Part shown: one piece after another, positions 8,849 through 21,499 of the stretch
Layout of the letters: every line of letters starts with the position of its first letter
How positions within the stretch are numbered: position 1 is the first letter of the stretch
Origin: Actinobacillus sp. GY-402
GTDB taxonomy: Bacteria > Pseudomonadota > Gammaproteobacteria > Enterobacterales > Pasteurellaceae
NCBI RefSeq assembly: GCF_014843355.1
Contig: NZ_CP062137.1
Coordinates: 1,302,001-1,366,000, forward strand
Direction: 5' to 3'
DNA: 64,000 bases
The notes under the pieces: model-generated
What the model was told of the DNA's origin: nothing
Database searches by the model: none
What the model saw: the letters and a program-made list of their open reading frames with translations, nothing else
Made by a program: the position numbers and the translations under genes

Positions 8849-10747
8849 ATGCCGATTCAAATTTTACCGCCACAACTTGCTAACCAAATCGCAGCGGGTG
8901 AAGTTGTCGAACGTCCGGCGTCGGTGGTGAAAGAATTGGTGGAAAACAGCCTGGACGCCGGCGCCACTCAAGTCCAAATCGATATTGAGAACGGCGGCGC
9001 AACGCTGATCCGCATCCGCGATAACGGCATCGGCATTCCAAAACAAGAACTGGCGTTGGCGCTTGCCCGCCATGCCACCAGTAAAATCGCCACTATTGAC
9101 GATTTGGAAGCGATTCTCAGCTTTGGTTTCCGCGGTGAAGCCTTAGCCAGTATCAGCTCGGTTTCCCGTTTGACGCTCACCTCCCGCACCGCCGAACAAC
9201 AGGAAGCCTGGCAGGTTTTTGTGCAGGGGCGCGAACAGGAAAGCGTGATCAAACCGGCGTCTCACCCTGTCGGCACCACGGTGGAAGTGGCAAATTTATT
9301 CTTCAATACGCCGGCCCGTCGCAAATTTTTACGCACGGACAAAACGGAATTCGGCCATATCGATGAAGTTATCCGTCGCATTGCGTTGGCAAAATCGCAC
9401 ATCGGCTTCACTCTGACGCATAACGGAAAAATCATTCGTCAATACAAAAGTGCGCAGGAAAATACACAGAAACTAAAACGCCTCGCCGCCATCTGCGGCG
9501 ACGATTTCGTCCGTCAGGCATTGCATATCGACTGGAAACACGACGATTTGCATTTGTCCGGCTGGGTGGCAACGCCCGCTTTCGCCCGTTCGCAAAACGA
9601 TTTGAATTATTGTTACGTAAACGGGCGGATGGTGAAAGATAAAGTGATTAATCACGCCATTCGGCAAGCTTACGCAGAACATTCGGGTAACGAGCAATAT
9701 CCGGCTTTCGTGCTGTTTTTGGATTTGAATCCGAACGATGTGGATGTAAACGTGCATCCGACCAAACACGAAGTGCGTTTTCAGCAAAGCCGTCTGATTC
9801 ACGATTTCATCTTCCAGGGCGTCACCCATGCCTTGCTTTCCGCCGAACAGCTCGATTTTTCCGCGCCACAATCGGATGCGGGAAAAGCAAACGAAATCCG
9901 GGAACCGCAGGCGGATTATCAAAATATGACAGCGACCGTCCGCCCTAACCGCGCGGCCGCCGGGCAGAATCTGTTCGGATTTAATCCGTCGCCGACGGAA
10001 AAAGAAAGCCATACGCCGACTGCGACAAAATCTTCGGCTCCGTCCCGTTCGGAAAAATCGTCGAATTTTCTCCCGCACTTTATGCCGCAATCAGCGCATT
10101 CGCCTTCATCATTCGGGCGCGAAAAAGTCAGCAAAACGGAACAACGGCTTTATGCCGAATTGCTCAAAACGCCGGCAAATCAAACTTCGCCGACGGCGTC
10201 GATTCAGCCGATATGCGCCTCGGCGGGCTCGTTACTGCGGGCTCTCGCTTTGGTGGATAATCGCGCATTATTGCTGCAACAGGATTCGAGCTTTTATTTA
10301 CTGCCACTTAATAAATTGCAAAGAATGCGGTTCGAACTGATGTTGAGCGCACCGAATCCGTCCAAACAAATGTTGCTGATTCCCGTAGTTTTCCGTTTAT
10401 CGGACGAACAACTGGCGCAATGGCGACAACAAAAACACTGGTTTGAACAAAGCGGATTCGAATTCACCGAAAATCCCGCTCAGCGTCGCATTACATTAAA
10501 CGCGGTGCCGCAATGTCTGCGTCATCAGAATTTACAGAAAATGGTGGTGACGTTACTCAATCAATCCGTGCAAAAAACATCGGATTTTTTGACCGCACTT
10601 TTGGATTTAGCGGAGCCGTCCGACTGTCAGGTGTTGGCAAACGCCGTCAATCTTTTACAGGAAACCGAACAGTTATTGAATCGGCAGACGGCGCTAAAAC
10701 TTAACGATTTGCTGATTCCCGTTGATTTTTCATCTTATTTATCATAA
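8849..10747 (+). CDS. mutL: DNA mismatch repair protein MutL
   Basis: MutL, 632 residues, links MutS mismatch recognition to MutH nicking and UvrD. The GHKL ATPase domain occupies residues 1-330 with [31 protein letters not shown] and [11 protein letters not shown] variable Ser/Pro-rich linker (about 340-440) leads to the C-terminal dimerisation domain. I see no DQHAxxE endonuclease motif, as expected in bacteria that use MutH. The linker and C-terminal coding sequence carry a USS near 10590. Start [19 protein letters not shown] is canonical. Two bp after amiB and 2 bp before miaA. Confidence 0.97.
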   Translation: MPIQILPPQLANQIAAGEVVERPASVVKELVENSLDAGATQVQIDIENGGATLIRIRDNGIGIPKQELALALARHATSKIATIDDLEAILSFGFRGEALASISSVSRLTLTSRTAEQQEAWQVFVQGREQESVIKPASHPVGTTVEVANLFFNTPARRKFLRTDKTEFGHIDEVIRRIALAKSHIGFTLTHNGKIIRQYKSAQENTQKLKRLAAICGDDFVRQALHIDWKHDDLHLSGWVATPAFARSQNDLNYCYVNGRMVKDKVINHAIRQAYAEHSGNEQYPAFVLFLDLNPNDVDVNVHPTKHEVRFQQSRLIHDFIFQGVTHALLSAEQLDFSAPQSDAGKANEIREPQADYQNMTATVRPNRAAAGQNLFGFNPSPTEKESHTPTATKSSAPSRSEKSSNFLPHFMPQSAHSPSSFGREKVSKTEQRLYAELLKTPANQTSPTASIQPICASAGSLLRALALVDNRALLLQQDSSFYLLPLNKLQRMRFELMLSAPNPSKQMLLIPVVFRLSDEQLAQWRQQKHWFEQSGFEFTENPAQRRITLNAVPQCLRHQNLQKMVVTLLNQSVQKTSDFLTALLDLAEPSDCQVLANAVNLLQETEQLLNRQTALKLNDLLIPVDFSSYLS

Positions 10748-10749
10748 TT

Positions 10750-11706
10750 ATGCAACATAACTCGACCGCTTTGCCCACTGCGATTTTTTTGATGGGCCCC
10801 ACCGCCTCGGGAAAAACGGATTTGGCCATTAAATTGCACCAAACGCTGCCGGTAGAAATTATCAGCGTCGACAGCGCATTAATTTATAAAGGCATGGACA
10901 TCGGCACGGCGAAACCGAGCAAATGCGAGCTGGCGCTGGCCCCTCATCGACTGATTGACATTTTAGATCCCGCCGAAAGTTATTCCGCCATGAATTTCCG
11001 CGCCGATGCGCTGCGGGAAATGGCGGATATTACGGCGCAAGGGAAAATCCCTTTATTGGTCGGCGGCACTATGCTGTATTACAAAGCGTTGACGGAAGGC
11101 TTGTCACCGCTGCCAAACGCCGATGAAAAAGTGCGGGCGGAAATTGAAGCGAAAGCGCAGCAAACGGGCTGGCCGGCGTTACATCGGGAATTGGCAAAAT
11201 TTGATCCGATTTCCGCTGCGCGCATTAATCCCAATGACAGTCAGCGCATCAACCGTGCGCTGGAAGTGTTTTATCTCACCGGCAAATCCTTAACCGAACT
11301 CACGGCGCAAAAAGGCGATGCGTTGCCTTACAACGTTTTGCAATTCGCCATTGCGCCGGAAGATCGCAGCATATTACATCAGCGCATTGAATTGCGATTC
11401 CAGAAAATGGTGGAACTCGGCTTTAAAGCGGAAGTGGAAAAACTCTACGCCCGTCCCGATTTAAGCCCGGATTTGCCGTCTATCCGTTGTGTGGGATATC
11501 GTCAAATGTGGGAACATTTACGGGGCGATTACGGTTTTGACGAAGCCATTTACCGCGGCATTTGCGCCACTCGTCAGTTAGCTAAACGGCAAATCACCTG
11601 GCTACGCGGCTGGAAGACGCCGATTCAGTGGCTGGACAGCCTGCAAAATGAAAAAAATCAGAAAAAGGTTCAACAAGCTTTTTATTTGGCTATGCAAAAC
11701 CGTTAA
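10750..11706 (+). CDS. miaA: tRNA dimethylallyltransferase MiaA
   Basis: MiaA, 318 residues, adds a dimethylallyl group to A37 of tRNAs that read codons starting with U. P-loop [15 protein letters not shown], then [29 protein letters not shown] and the C-terminal [14 protein letters not shown] and [14 protein letters not shown] regions. Full length for the family. Immediately downstream of mutL; hfq follows after an 81-bp gap that can hold its own promoter. Confidence 0.98.
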   Translation: MQHNSTALPTAIFLMGPTASGKTDLAIKLHQTLPVEIISVDSALIYKGMDIGTAKPSKCELALAPHRLIDILDPAESYSAMNFRADALREMADITAQGKIPLLVGGTMLYYKALTEGLSPLPNADEKVRAEIEAKAQQTGWPALHRELAKFDPISAARINPNDSQRINRALEVFYLTGKSLTELTAQKGDALPYNVLQFAIAPEDRSILHQRIELRFQKMVELGFKAEVEKLYARPDLSPDLPSIRCVGYRQMWEHLRGDYGFDEAIYRGICATRQLAKRQITWLRGWKTPIQWLDSLQNEKNQKKVQQAFYLAMQNR

Positions 11707-11787
11707 AACTTGGTATATTGACCGTCGGCTATGAGACATTAGTCGTTCATTATTCTAACTACAATAAATAATAAGAAGGAAAACAAG

Positions 11788-12087
11788 ATGGCAAAAGGGC
11801 AATCATTACAAGATCCTTATTTAAATGCGCTTCGTCGCGAACGTATCCCCGTTTCTATTTACCTTGTCAACGGCATTAAATTGCAAGGACAGATCGAATC
11901 GTTCGATCAATTTGTGATTTTATTGAAAAATACCGTCAACCAAATGGTTTATAAACACGCCATTTCTACGGTTGTACCGGCTCGCAGCGTATCACATCAT
12001 AACAATAATGCGCAGCAACAATATCAGCAACAAGCCGCTCAAGCCGCCGCGGTACAATCGGATGAATCGTCCTCCCAAACGGAATAA
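11788..12087 (+). CDS. hfq: RNA chaperone Hfq
   Basis: Hfq, 99 residues, a hexameric Sm-like protein that pairs small RNAs with mRNAs. The Sm core is clear: [40 protein letters not shown], and the [10 protein letters not shown] Sm2 motif. The tail (residues 67-99) is Gln/Ala-rich. AAGGAAAA precedes the ATG. The gap before it (11707-11787) allows an hfq promoter of its own. A possible Hfq-dependent small RNA is proposed at 34.5 kb. Confidence 0.99.
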   Translation: MAKGQSLQDPYLNALRRERIPVSIYLVNGIKLQGQIESFDQFVILLKNTVNQMVYKHAISTVVPARSVSHHNNNAQQQYQQQAAQAAAVQSDESSSQTE

Positions 12088-12089
12088 TC

Positions 12090-13442
12090 TTGAATAACGA
12101 AATATCCGTTCAAAGTGCGGTGGAAAATACGCCAATTTCCACCTCACTTTCCTCATCTGAAAACGGACGTGACAAGGCGATTATCGTTCACGTTTTTTTC
12201 TCGCAGGATAAAAATCTCGAAGATCTGGCGGAATTTCAGCTTTTAGCCCAATCCGCTCAAGTCGACATTTTGCAAATCGTCACTACCAGCCGTTCTACGC
12301 CGCAAGCCAAATATTTTGTCGGGCAAGGCAAAGCGGAAGAAATCGCCGAGCTTGCGAAACAGTCGGATGCCGATGTTATTCTGGTCAATCATCAGTTAAC
12401 GCCCGCGCAAACCCGAAATCTAGAAAGCTTATGCGAATGTCGGGTGGTCGACCGTACCGGATTAATTTTAGATATTTTTGCGCAACGGGCGCGCAGCCAC
12501 GAAGGCAAATTACAGGTGGAACTGGCTCAGCTTAAACATTTGGCCACCCGCCTTGTACGACGCAAAACGGGTTTAGATCAGCAAAAAGGCGCCGTTGGTT
12601 TACGCGGTCCCGGCGAAACGCAACTGGAAACCGATCGCCGTTTAATCAGAGTGCGTATCGCTCAGCTGCAAAACCGCTTGGAAAAAGTCTCTAAGCAACG
12701 TAATCAGAATCGGCAAACCCGTCAGAAGGCGGATATTCCCACCATTTCGTTAGTGGGCTACACCAATGCGGGAAAATCCACGCTGTTCAATCGTTTGACG
12801 CAAGCGGAAGTCTATGCCGCCGATCAGCTTTTCGCTACGCTGGATCCGACTTTACGCCGTTTATCCGTTCAGGATGTGGGCACCACCATTCTGGCCGACA
12901 CGGTGGGATTCATTCGTGATTTGCCGCATGATTTGGTTTCCGCCTTTAAATCCACTTTACAGGAAACTACGGAAGCCAGCCTGCTGTTACACGTGATTGA
13001 CGCCTCCGATACGCGCAAACAGGAAAACATTGAAGCGGTTAATGCCGTGCTGGAAGAAATCCAGGCGGATAATGTGCCGACGTTGTCGGTTTACAACAAA
13101 ATCGATCGACTTGATAATATCCGACCGCATATTGAATTTAATGACGAACAACAACCGATAGCCGTTTACATCTCCGCACAAGCGAATTTAGGTATTGATT
13201 TATTATTCGACGCCATTCGTCAACGGTTGCGCAATGAAATTTTATCCTTATCCGTTTCCTTAAAGCCCGCTCAGGGAAAAATTCGCCACGCGTTTTATCG
13301 GCTCAACTGCGTCCGCAACGAAACCATCGCTGAACGAGGCGAATATTTGATAGAAATTGAAATTGACAAAATCGAATGGCTAAAACTGCTTAAACGCTTT
13401 CCCGAATTGGAACCCTTTAATCCCGTCAAAAATCAGGAATAA
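12090..13442 (+). CDS. hflX: Ribosome-rescue GTPase HflX
   Basis: HflX, 450 residues, a GTPase that splits stalled or heat-damaged 70S ribosomes. An N-terminal nucleotide-binding subdomain ([15 protein letters not shown]) and coiled-coil linker precede the G domain: G1 [15 protein letters not shown]3 [15 protein letters not shown]4 VYNKIDRLD. Residue [15 protein letters not shown] is the HflX signature. Starts 2 bp after hfq with a TTG codon (12090), so it is probably translationally coupled. The hfq-hflX pair is standard; hflK/hflC do not follow here. Confidence 0.96.
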   Translation: MNNEISVQSAVENTPISTSLSSSENGRDKAIIVHVFFSQDKNLEDLAEFQLLAQSAQVDILQIVTTSRSTPQAKYFVGQGKAEEIAELAKQSDADVILVNHQLTPAQTRNLESLCECRVVDRTGLILDIFAQRARSHEGKLQVELAQLKHLATRLVRRKTGLDQQKGAVGLRGPGETQLETDRRLIRVRIAQLQNRLEKVSKQRNQNRQTRQKADIPTISLVGYTNAGKSTLFNRLTQAEVYAADQLFATLDPTLRRLSVQDVGTTILADTVGFIRDLPHDLVSAFKSTLQETTEASLLLHVIDASDTRKQENIEAVNAVLEEIQADNVPTLSVYNKIDRLDNIRPHIEFNDEQQPIAVYISAQANLGIDLLFDAIRQRLRNEILSLSVSLKPAQGKIRHAFYRLNCVRNETIAERGEYLIEIEIDKIEWLKLLKRFPELEPFNPVKNQE

Positions 13443-13445
13443 AAA

Positions 13446-13479
13446 GACCGCACTTTTCGCAAATCCCAAAAGTGCGGTC
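13446..13479. terminator. Inverted USS pair after hflX
   Basis: GACCGCACTTTT (13446-13457) and AAAAGTGCGGTC (13468-13479) make a 12-bp stem with a 10-nt loop between convergent hflX and the grpB-family gene. A T-run is lacking on the plus side, so it may be a modest bidirectional terminator as well as an uptake signal. Confidence 0.7.
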
Positions 13480-13518
13480 AGATTTCGAACAGTTTTTCCG
13501 AACCAGTCACACAGTATT

Positions 13519-14100
13519 TCAATTATGACTTAACTCTTTGATATTTATCCTTAAATTCTTTTTTGCCAGCTCGGTATATCGGCGGATAAAATCGGTTTTG
13601 GCTTCCGTATAGGAATCTCGGTCATATTCGTACTGCTTCCATAAGGATAATTTTAAGCGTTCATAGGCTTGAGCAATATCGGGATGTGCGAGCAAATAAT
13701 CGCGAAAATACAGTTCATCGTTATCCTCAAGCAAACGCAAATGAAGATGAAAAACCCGTTCGGCAAAACCCGTCGGCGTATAACCTTTATTATAGACAAT
13801 ACGCGTATCCGTTGCCGACATGCACAAATAGCCATTCCGGGATAAACATTCGGAAACATGCTGTAATGCGGATCTATCCTCCAATTCGATCAAAATATCC
13901 ACCGTCGGCTTCGCCCAAATAGTCTGCACAGCCGTGCTGCCAATATGACTAATTTTGCAAGGTTCGCGGATAATTTCAAGCAAATGCAGGCGTTCATCTT
14001 CATACCAACGCCGCCAGTCGGGGTTAGGGGCTTCCAAACGAATCGGAAAAAGCCGCCATAATTCTTCCAGCGACATTTCCGTCAATGCTTTATTCGTCAT
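13519..14100 (-). CDS. GrpB-family (UPF0157) protein
   Basis: A 193-residue member of the GrpB/UPF0157 family, which has a nucleotidyltransferase-like fold. The diagnostic motif is KISHIGSTAV followed by AKPTVDILIEL; later VFHLHLRLL and the basic C-terminal helix that ends with FIRRYTELAKKN. In other bacteria such domains stand alone or fuse to CoaE. The biochemical role is not established. It stands alone between hflX and argG, bounded on both sides by inverted USS pairs. The coding sequence appears A+T-richer than its neighbours. Confidence 0.85.
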   Translation of the reverse strand: MTNKALTEMSLEELWRLFPIRLEAPNPDWRRWYEDERLHLLEIIREPCKISHIGSTAVQTIWAKPTVDILIELEDRSALQHVSECLSRNGYLCMSATDTRIVYNKGYTPTGFAERVFHLHLRLLEDNDELYFRDYLLAHPDIAQAYERLKLSLWKQYEYDRDSYTEAKTDFIRRYTELAKKNLRINIKELSHN

Positions 14101-14118
14101 AATATAGGCTAAAAATTA

Positions 14119-14150
14119 ACCGCACTTTCAGTTTAATCCAAAAGTGCGGT
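14119..14150. terminator. Inverted USS pair between argG and the grpB-family gene
   Basis: ACCGCACTTT (14119-14128) and AAAGTGCGGT (14141-14150), 12-nt loop. On the minus strand it lies downstream of argG, where it may act as the argG terminator. The following minus-strand bases are not a clean T-run. Confidence 0.65.
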
Positions 14151-14174
14151 CAGATTTTTCAACGTTTTTTCGGA

Positions 14175-16407
<2,233 letters not shown>

Positions 16408-16440
16408 ATTTTCCTCTCATATAAAGTGCGGTCAAAATTT

Positions 16441-16513
16441 CTGAAAAATTTTTCAGGGATAATGTTTTCCAGTAAGCAGAACGGAGTATTCACAAATCAC
16501 GCCTAGATTTGTG
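16441..16513. other. Two small inverted repeats in the gap before the bio locus
   Basis: CTGAAAAATTTTTCAG (16441-16456) is a perfect 16-bp palindrome and CACAAATC/GATTTGTG (16491-16498, 16506-16513) a hairpin with a 7-nt loop. A USS lies at about 16422. They fall in the 571-bp stretch without an intact gene between the SDR gene and bioA; function unknown. Confidence 0.4.
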
Positions 16514-16580
16514 TGTTTAGCCACTATTCTACCGAGCAAATCAAAATAATTCACGGATTTTCATCGGCAATATTCGCTAA

Positions 16581-16930
16581 ACAAGAAAAAAGCCTGAGCG
16601 AAAGCACCCTATTTATTGTTTAGCCGAAAATAACGACATTTTTTATATTGGAAAAGGTTGTGAAAATCGTGTATTTTCTCACAAGGCGGCGAACAAACGC
16701 ATAAGTAATATTTCGGCGAAAAAACTCATCAAAAATCGCCCGCACTTTATTGCTTGAAACGGAAAAAATTCTTGGCGGAGCAAGTGGTTATGTGAAGCAG
16801 TCGATAATGTCTTCAACCAAGTAACGCCGGATGCGGAAAACGAAAAACTTACTCAAAACCGTCAGGCGGTTTTAAATGTTCTGCGTTACTTGCTCTCAAG
16901 GCGGCGGAGTTTTCGTTGTTGCAATCATGA
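16581..16930 (+). pseudogene. Decayed GIY-YIG (LEM-3-like) nuclease-domain gene
   Basis: One frame from 16581 to a stop at about 16756 reads HPIYCLAENNDIFYIGKGC then ENRVFSHKAANKRI. This fits the LEM-3-like GIY-YIG domain pattern of a loop followed by FYIGKG.GNRVF.H, with the stop falling shortly after NRPHF. No start codon or ribosome site precedes it. A different frame downstream continues as NQVTPDAENEKLTQNRQAV and NVLRYLLS, which may be the rest of the same gene after a frameshift. So this is a fossil, not an active gene. It directly abuts the biotin operon. Confidence 0.65.
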
Positions 16931-16940
16931 CAAATGGTGC

Positions 16941-16967
16941 CCCTATTTCATGAAATAGGGCTTTTTT
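16941..16967 (+). terminator. Terminator hairpin just before bioA
   Basis: CCCTATTTCA (16941-16950) and TGAAATAGGG (16951-16960) are perfectly complementary, followed by C and TTTTTT. This is a classic Rho-independent terminator ending 12 bp before the bioA ATG. It may have ended the decayed upstream gene, or act as an attenuator in the bio leader. Confidence 0.8.
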
Positions 16968-16978
16968 ATGGTGATAAA

Positions 16979-18265
16979 ATGGATTTAGACAAATTAATTG
17001 ATATTGACCGAGCGCATATTTGGCACCCTTATTCATCAATGACTCAGCCTATCCCTGTCTATGCGGTGGAAAGTGCAAAGGGCGTTGAAATTTATCTTAA
17101 AGACGGTCGAGTACTGATTGACGGTATGTCATCGTGGTGGGCTGCACTGCACGGTTATAATCATCCTCGTTTAAATAACGCAATCACAGCGCAATTGGCG
17201 AAAATGAGCCATATTATGTTCGGCGGTATAACGCACGAACCTGCGGTAAAATTAACGGAAAAATTGCTGACCATTTTACCTCCGTCATTAAACAAAATAT
17301 TTTTTGCCGATAGCGGTTCTGTAGCGGTGGAAGTGGCATTGAAAATGGCATTGCAATATTGGCAAGCGAAAGGGGAAGATCAAAATCAATTTGCCACCGT
17401 GCGTTCAGGCTATTACGGCGATACCTGGCACGCCATGTCTGTTTGCGATCCGGTTACAGGCATGCACGGCTTATTTCGTCATCGCTTACCGATTCAACAT
17501 TTTTTACCCCAACCTTCGATTAAATTTGATGAAAAATGGCAAGAAAGTGCGATTGAACCATTGAAAGCATTGCTTGCGCATAAAGGAAAGCAAATTGCGG
17601 CATTGATTTTAGAACCCATTGTGCAAGGTGCCGGCGGAATGTATTTCTATTCGCCGATGTATTTAAAACGAGCGAGAGAACTTTGCGATCAATATGGTGT
17701 ATTGCTGATTTTTGACGAAATTGCCACAGGTTTTGGGCGGACAGGTAAACTATTTGCTTTAGAATATGCCGATGTTGTGCCGGATATTCTTTGTATCGGC
17801 AAAGCATTAACCGGCGGTTACCTGACATTAGCGGCCACCATTACCACCGAACATATTGCTCATACCATCAGCGAAGGCGAGGCAAAATGTTTTATGCACG
17901 GTCCAACTTTTATGGGAAATCCACTGGCTTGTGCGGTAGCCTATGAATCTCTGTCGCTTTTACTGGAAAGCGATTGGCAACATAAAGTCCATCAAATTGA
18001 AGCGCAGCTCAAGGCAGAACTTGCACCGGCTAAAGCGTTTAAATCCGTTGCTGAAGTTCGTGTTCTAGGGGCGATTGGGGTGTTGGAAATGCGTGAAGCG
18101 GTGAATATGGTTTCTTTACAAAAACGCTTTGTAGAAAAGGGAATTTGGGTTCGTCCTTTTGGTAAACTTATTTATATTATGCCGCCTTTTATTATTGAAC
18201 CTAACCAATTAAGCTTTTTAACCGAGCAATTATTAGCCGTGGTCAAAGAGGAATATGATGAATAA
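16979..18265 (+). CDS. bioA: Adenosylmethionine-8-amino-7-oxononanoate aminotransferase
   Basis: BioA converts KAPA to DAPA using S-adenosylmethionine as amino donor, with PLP. Start [20 protein letters not shown] (428 residues) was chosen over an upstream GTG at 16934, since the extension crosses the terminator hairpin and is not family-like; GGTGAT lies just before this ATG. Motifs: [13 protein letters not shown], the PLP region [12 protein letters not shown], and the Schiff-base Lys in [12 protein letters not shown]. First gene of bioA-bioF-bioG-bioC-bioD, overlapping bioF by 11 bp. A+T-richer than the flanking genes and almost free of uptake signals. Confidence 0.97.
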   Translation: MDLDKLIDIDRAHIWHPYSSMTQPIPVYAVESAKGVEIYLKDGRVLIDGMSSWWAALHGYNHPRLNNAITAQLAKMSHIMFGGITHEPAVKLTEKLLTILPPSLNKIFFADSGSVAVEVALKMALQYWQAKGEDQNQFATVRSGYYGDTWHAMSVCDPVTGMHGLFRHRLPIQHFLPQPSIKFDEKWQESAIEPLKALLAHKGKQIAALILEPIVQGAGGMYFYSPMYLKRARELCDQYGVLLIFDEIATGFGRTGKLFALEYADVVPDILCIGKALTGGYLTLAATITTEHIAHTISEGEAKCFMHGPTFMGNPLACAVAYESLSLLLESDWQHKVHQIEAQLKAELAPAKAFKSVAEVRVLGAIGVLEMREAVNMVSLQKRFVEKGIWVRPFGKLIYIMPPFIIEPNQLSFLTEQLLAVVKEEYDE

Positions 18266-19400
18266 ATTTACTCAACATCTTCAGCAATTAGCTGAAATTG
18301 GGCAGAAACGCCAATTCCCTGATATTGAGCATCAAGGAAAATTTGTCGTTGCCCGTGGTCTGACAATGTTGAATTTATCCTCTAACGATTATTTGGGTCT
18401 AGCAAATGATGCACAACAAGTAGAAAGGTTTTTGCAATCTATCGGTAAAAATCAACCGCTTACGTCATCATCTTCTCGTTTATTAACAGGCAATTTTCCG
18501 ATTTATCAGGATTTTGAAACGCTCTTAGCGCAACGATTTCAGCGAGAATCCGCTCTATTATTTAATAGCGGCTATCACGCCAACATTGGCATTCTGCCTG
18601 CAGTGGCTGATAAACAAACCTTAATTTTGGCGGACAAATTGGTTCATGCCAGTTTGATTGACGGCATTCGGCTTTCCGGGGCGGATTTTTTCCGCTATAA
18701 GCATAATGATTATCTTCATCTTGAGCAGCTATTGCAGACACATTCGGAACGCTACCGGCAAGTGATTATTGTCACGGAAAGTGTTTTTAGTATGGATGGC
18801 GATATTGCGGATCTTCGACAGCTAACGGCACTCAAAAAACGTTATACCAATGTGCTACTGTATGTTGATGAAGCCCACGCTATAGGTGTATACGGGCAAC
18901 AAGGCTTAGGAATGGCAGAAGTCTTTGACTGTATTCAAGAGATTGACTTTTTAGTCGGGACTTTTGGTAAAGCGTTGGCATCTATGGGCGCTTATCTTGT
19001 TTGTGATGGCGAGATAAGAGAATACTTAATCAATACGATGCGTCCTTTAATTTTTTCCACCGCACTTCCGCCGATTAATGTCGCCTGGACTTACTTTTTA
19101 TTTGAACAGTTACCGCAATTTACTGAAAAGCGTCATCATCTTGAGAAATTAAGCCAAATGCTGCGTACTGAAGTGGCGAAAAGAAGCGAATTCCCGTTGT
19201 TAAGCGAAACTTGCATCGTGCCATATATTTTGGGCGAGAATCAGCAAGCGGTGGAAAAAGCCGATTATTTGCAAAAACAAGGATATTATTGCTTACCTAT
19301 TCGTCCGCCAACAGTGCCCAAAGGCACGGCACGTTTGCGTTTTTCATTAACCGCAGATTTAACCGAGCAAGAAATAAAAGGCTTAATCGCATATTTATAA
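18255..19400 (+). CDS. bioF: 8-amino-7-oxononanoate synthase
   Basis: BioF (KAPA synthase), 381 residues, condenses pimeloyl-ACP with L-alanine, releasing CO2; PLP enzyme of the alpha-oxoamine synthase family. Visible: [33 protein letters not shown]-type motif [12 protein letters not shown], and the lysine loop [16 protein letters not shown]. Two adjacent ATG codons (18255, 18258) both work. The only full uptake core I find in the bio operon lies here (19059-19067). Confidence 0.97.
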   Translation: MMNKFTQHLQQLAEIGQKRQFPDIEHQGKFVVARGLTMLNLSSNDYLGLANDAQQVERFLQSIGKNQPLTSSSSRLLTGNFPIYQDFETLLAQRFQRESALLFNSGYHANIGILPAVADKQTLILADKLVHASLIDGIRLSGADFFRYKHNDYLHLEQLLQTHSERYRQVIIVTESVFSMDGDIADLRQLTALKKRYTNVLLYVDEAHAIGVYGQQGLGMAEVFDCIQEIDFLVGTFGKALASMGAYLVCDGEIREYLINTMRPLIFSTALPPINVAWTYFLFEQLPQFTEKRHHLEKLSQMLRTEVAKRSEFPLLSETCIVPYILGENQQAVEKADYLQKQGYYCLPIRPPTVPKGTARLRFSLTADLTEQEIKGLIAYL

Positions 19401-19412
19401 AAGGAGAATTAA

Positions 19413-20078
19413 GTGCGCTATCAACATATTGCACGCCAACAGCGTAAATTGCTTGTGTATTTTTCCGGCTGGGGAACGCCAATCAGTATTGCGAAATCCT
19501 TGGAATTATCGAACGATTTCGATTTACTGATTTGTTACGATTACCGAGATTTGAATCTTGAATTTGATTTTTCGGGCTATCAAGAAATTTATGTGGTGGC
19601 TTGGTCTCTAGGCGTTTGGGTGGCTGAACGTGTTTTACATGCTATTCCTTTGACTTACGCTGTGGCGATCAATGGAACGGGGGCACCTAAACACGATCAA
19701 TTTGGCATTCCAACGGCAGTTTTTGAAGGTACGCTTGCGTCTTTAAGCGAAGAAAATCTTGCAAAATTTGAACGCAGAATGTGCGGTAAAATCGCCTTAG
19801 AAAATTACCGTTTGTTACCTGAAAAGCGAGATTTCACAGAAGTAAAACAAGAGTTAGTGCACTTAAATGATTGTATTATGCAAGATAATCGAACGGGGTT
19901 GTTAGTGTGGCAAAAAGCTATTATTGGCAACAAAGATAAAATTATTCCAACACAAAATCAGCTTGAATACTGGCAAAATCAACCGCAAACCAAAATTCAG
20001 CTTATTGACGCGGAGCATTATCTTTTTAATCACTTTTCCGGTTGGCAAAAACTGCTTGAGGGTGTGACGTGCAGTTAG
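19413..20078 (+). CDS. bioG: Pimeloyl-ACP methyl ester esterase BioG
   Basis: A 221-residue DUF452-type alpha/beta hydrolase that replaces BioH in Haemophilus and relatives. It removes the methyl group from pimeloyl-ACP methyl ester so that elongation stops. N-terminal VYFSGWGTPISIA and the nucleophile elbow VAWSLGVWVAE (Ser) are diagnostic; a late His occurs in LIDAEHYLFNHFSGW. GTG start at 19413 preceded by AAAGGAGAA. Overlaps bioC by 10 bp. Its presence inside the operon, next to bioC, fits the BioC-BioG route described for this family. Confidence 0.93.
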   Translation: MRYQHIARQQRKLLVYFSGWGTPISIAKSLELSNDFDLLICYDYRDLNLEFDFSGYQEIYVVAWSLGVWVAERVLHAIPLTYAVAINGTGAPKHDQFGIPTAVFEGTLASLSEENLAKFERRMCGKIALENYRLLPEKRDFTEVKQELVHLNDCIMQDNRTGLLVWQKAIIGNKDKIIPTQNQLEYWQNQPQTKIQLIDAEHYLFNHFSGWQKLLEGVTCS

Positions 20079-20830
20079 TGGATAAACAGCAAGTCGCTAT
20101 CCGATTTTCACAAGCAAAATCGGAATATGATAATAATGCGATTGCTCAACAATGTATCGTACAAAAGCTGATGGCGTTACTCGCAACCCAAGGCAAAGCT
20201 TTTGGCAAAATACTTGAAATAGGTTGCGGCACAGGTATGTTAAGTGAACAACTTGTATCGCAATGCTCTTTCGAGCGTTTGCTACTAAACGATCTTTGTC
20301 GCGATTATGAGCCTGCTTTACGCAAAAAATTACCTTATTCTTCGGTGCATTATCACTTCGGTGACGCGGAGCGAGAAAATTTCGGCATAGGTTATGATTT
20401 GGTGATTTCCGCTTCTGCAATTCAATGGTTTGAAAATGAAGCGAACTTCCTGAAAAAGACGGCCAACATGCTGAATGATGACGGCATTTTATTGTTTAAT
20501 ACATTTTCGCCTAAAAATCTTTATGAAATTAAGTATCTGCTTAAAACGGGATTAACTTATCCCACCGAAGAGGAATGGTATAAATTATTAGCCGATGAAT
20601 TTGAAGTTCTTGTTTTAACAACGGAAGAAATCCCCCTTTATTTTGATTGTGCATTGTCAGTACTAACTCATTTGAATAAAACAGGGGTAAGCATTATTGA
20701 ACCGTCGAAATGGTCGGACAAACGTCTAATGCAGTTTGAACAGCGTTATCGTGCACGATTTCAGCAAGGTGCGGGAGTTACATTAACTTATACGCCACTT
20801 TATGTAATGGCTCGTAAAAAAAGGAAATAA
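20069..20830 (+). CDS. bioC: Malonyl-ACP O-methyltransferase BioC
   Basis: BioC, 253 residues, methylates the free carboxyl of malonyl-ACP with S-adenosylmethionine so that fatty acid synthase can build pimelate. SAM-binding motif I: ILEIGCGTGMLSEQL; later YDLVISASAIQWF, typical of BioC, and LLFNTFSPKNL. GTG start overlapping bioG, so translational coupling is likely. N-terminus KQQVAIRFSQAKSEYDNNA matches the family. Confidence 0.94.
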   Translation: MQLVDKQQVAIRFSQAKSEYDNNAIAQQCIVQKLMALLATQGKAFGKILEIGCGTGMLSEQLVSQCSFERLLLNDLCRDYEPALRKKLPYSSVHYHFGDAERENFGIGYDLVISASAIQWFENEANFLKKTANMLNDDGILLFNTFSPKNLYEIKYLLKTGLTYPTEEEWYKLLADEFEVLVLTTEEIPLYFDCALSVLTHLNKTGVSIIEPSKWSDKRLMQFEQRYRARFQQGAGVTLTYTPLYVMARKKRK

Positions 20831-20831
20831 C

Positions 20832-21476
20832 ATGCTTGGTAAAGTGATTTTTGTATCGGGTATTGATACGGATGTGGGAAAAACTATTGCAACGGGTTTT
20901 TATGCTAAGAAATTGCAGGAACAGGGATTTTCCGTCATTACGCAAAAAATGATTCAAACCGGCAGTGAAGGGATTGCGGCCGATATTTTAGTGCATCGCA
21001 AAATTCAAGGCATTGATTTATTGCCTGAAGATAAAGCAGGTTTAACTTGCCCTTATGTTTTTCCTTATCCTTGTTCGCCACATTTAGCGGCTCGTTTGGC
21101 ACATACGGAAATTGATGAAAATAAAATTAACCGCGCGGTTCATCAATTAAGACAAAAATATGATTATGTCTTATTAGAAGGGGCCGGCGGACTGGCTGTG
21201 CCTTATACCGAAACGAGAACCACCTTAGATTATTTGAAAACACAGCAGTATCCGCTCATTTTGGTTAGTTCAGGTAAATTAGGCAGTATTAATCACACAT
21301 TACTCAGTTTGATAGCCTGCCGGCAATATCAAATTCCGTTGGAAGCATTGGTTTATAACCGTTACCTTGATCAAGATTCACTGATCAGCCAGAATACGGA
21401 AGAATATTTATTACACTATTTGCAACAATATTTCCCGAAAGCGAAATTTATTGGTTTAGATAATATCAATATTTAA
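20832..21476 (+). CDS. bioD: Dethiobiotin synthetase
   Basis: BioD, 214 residues, closes the ureido ring of dethiobiotin from DAPA, CO2 and ATP. P-loop FVSGIDTDVGKTIATGFYAK, then QKMIQTGSE and the central LLEGAGGLAVPYTE. Last gene of the operon, 1 bp after bioC. bioB, the final enzyme, is not here. After the stop, the sequence turns into an insertion-sequence remnant. Confidence 0.95.
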   Translation: MLGKVIFVSGIDTDVGKTIATGFYAKKLQEQGFSVITQKMIQTGSEGIAADILVHRKIQGIDLLPEDKAGLTCPYVFPYPCSPHLAARLAHTEIDENKINRAVHQLRQKYDYVLLEGAGGLAVPYTETRTTLDYLKTQQYPLILVSSGKLGSINHTLLSLIACRQYQIPLEALVYNRYLDQDSLISQNTEEYLLHYLQQYFPKAKFIGLDNINI

Positions 21477-21499
21477 CGCAACATACTCATCATGCCAGC

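Noticed and set aside
13446-13479. Inverted AAGTGCGGT repeats considered as mobile-element ends
   Set aside because: They are the genome-wide Pasteurellaceae uptake signal in inverted orientation, with no target duplication or transposase.
16934-16978. Upstream GTG start extending bioA by 15 residues
   Set aside because: The extension runs through a terminator hairpin and does not match BioA N-termini; the ATG at 16979 has its own ribosome site.
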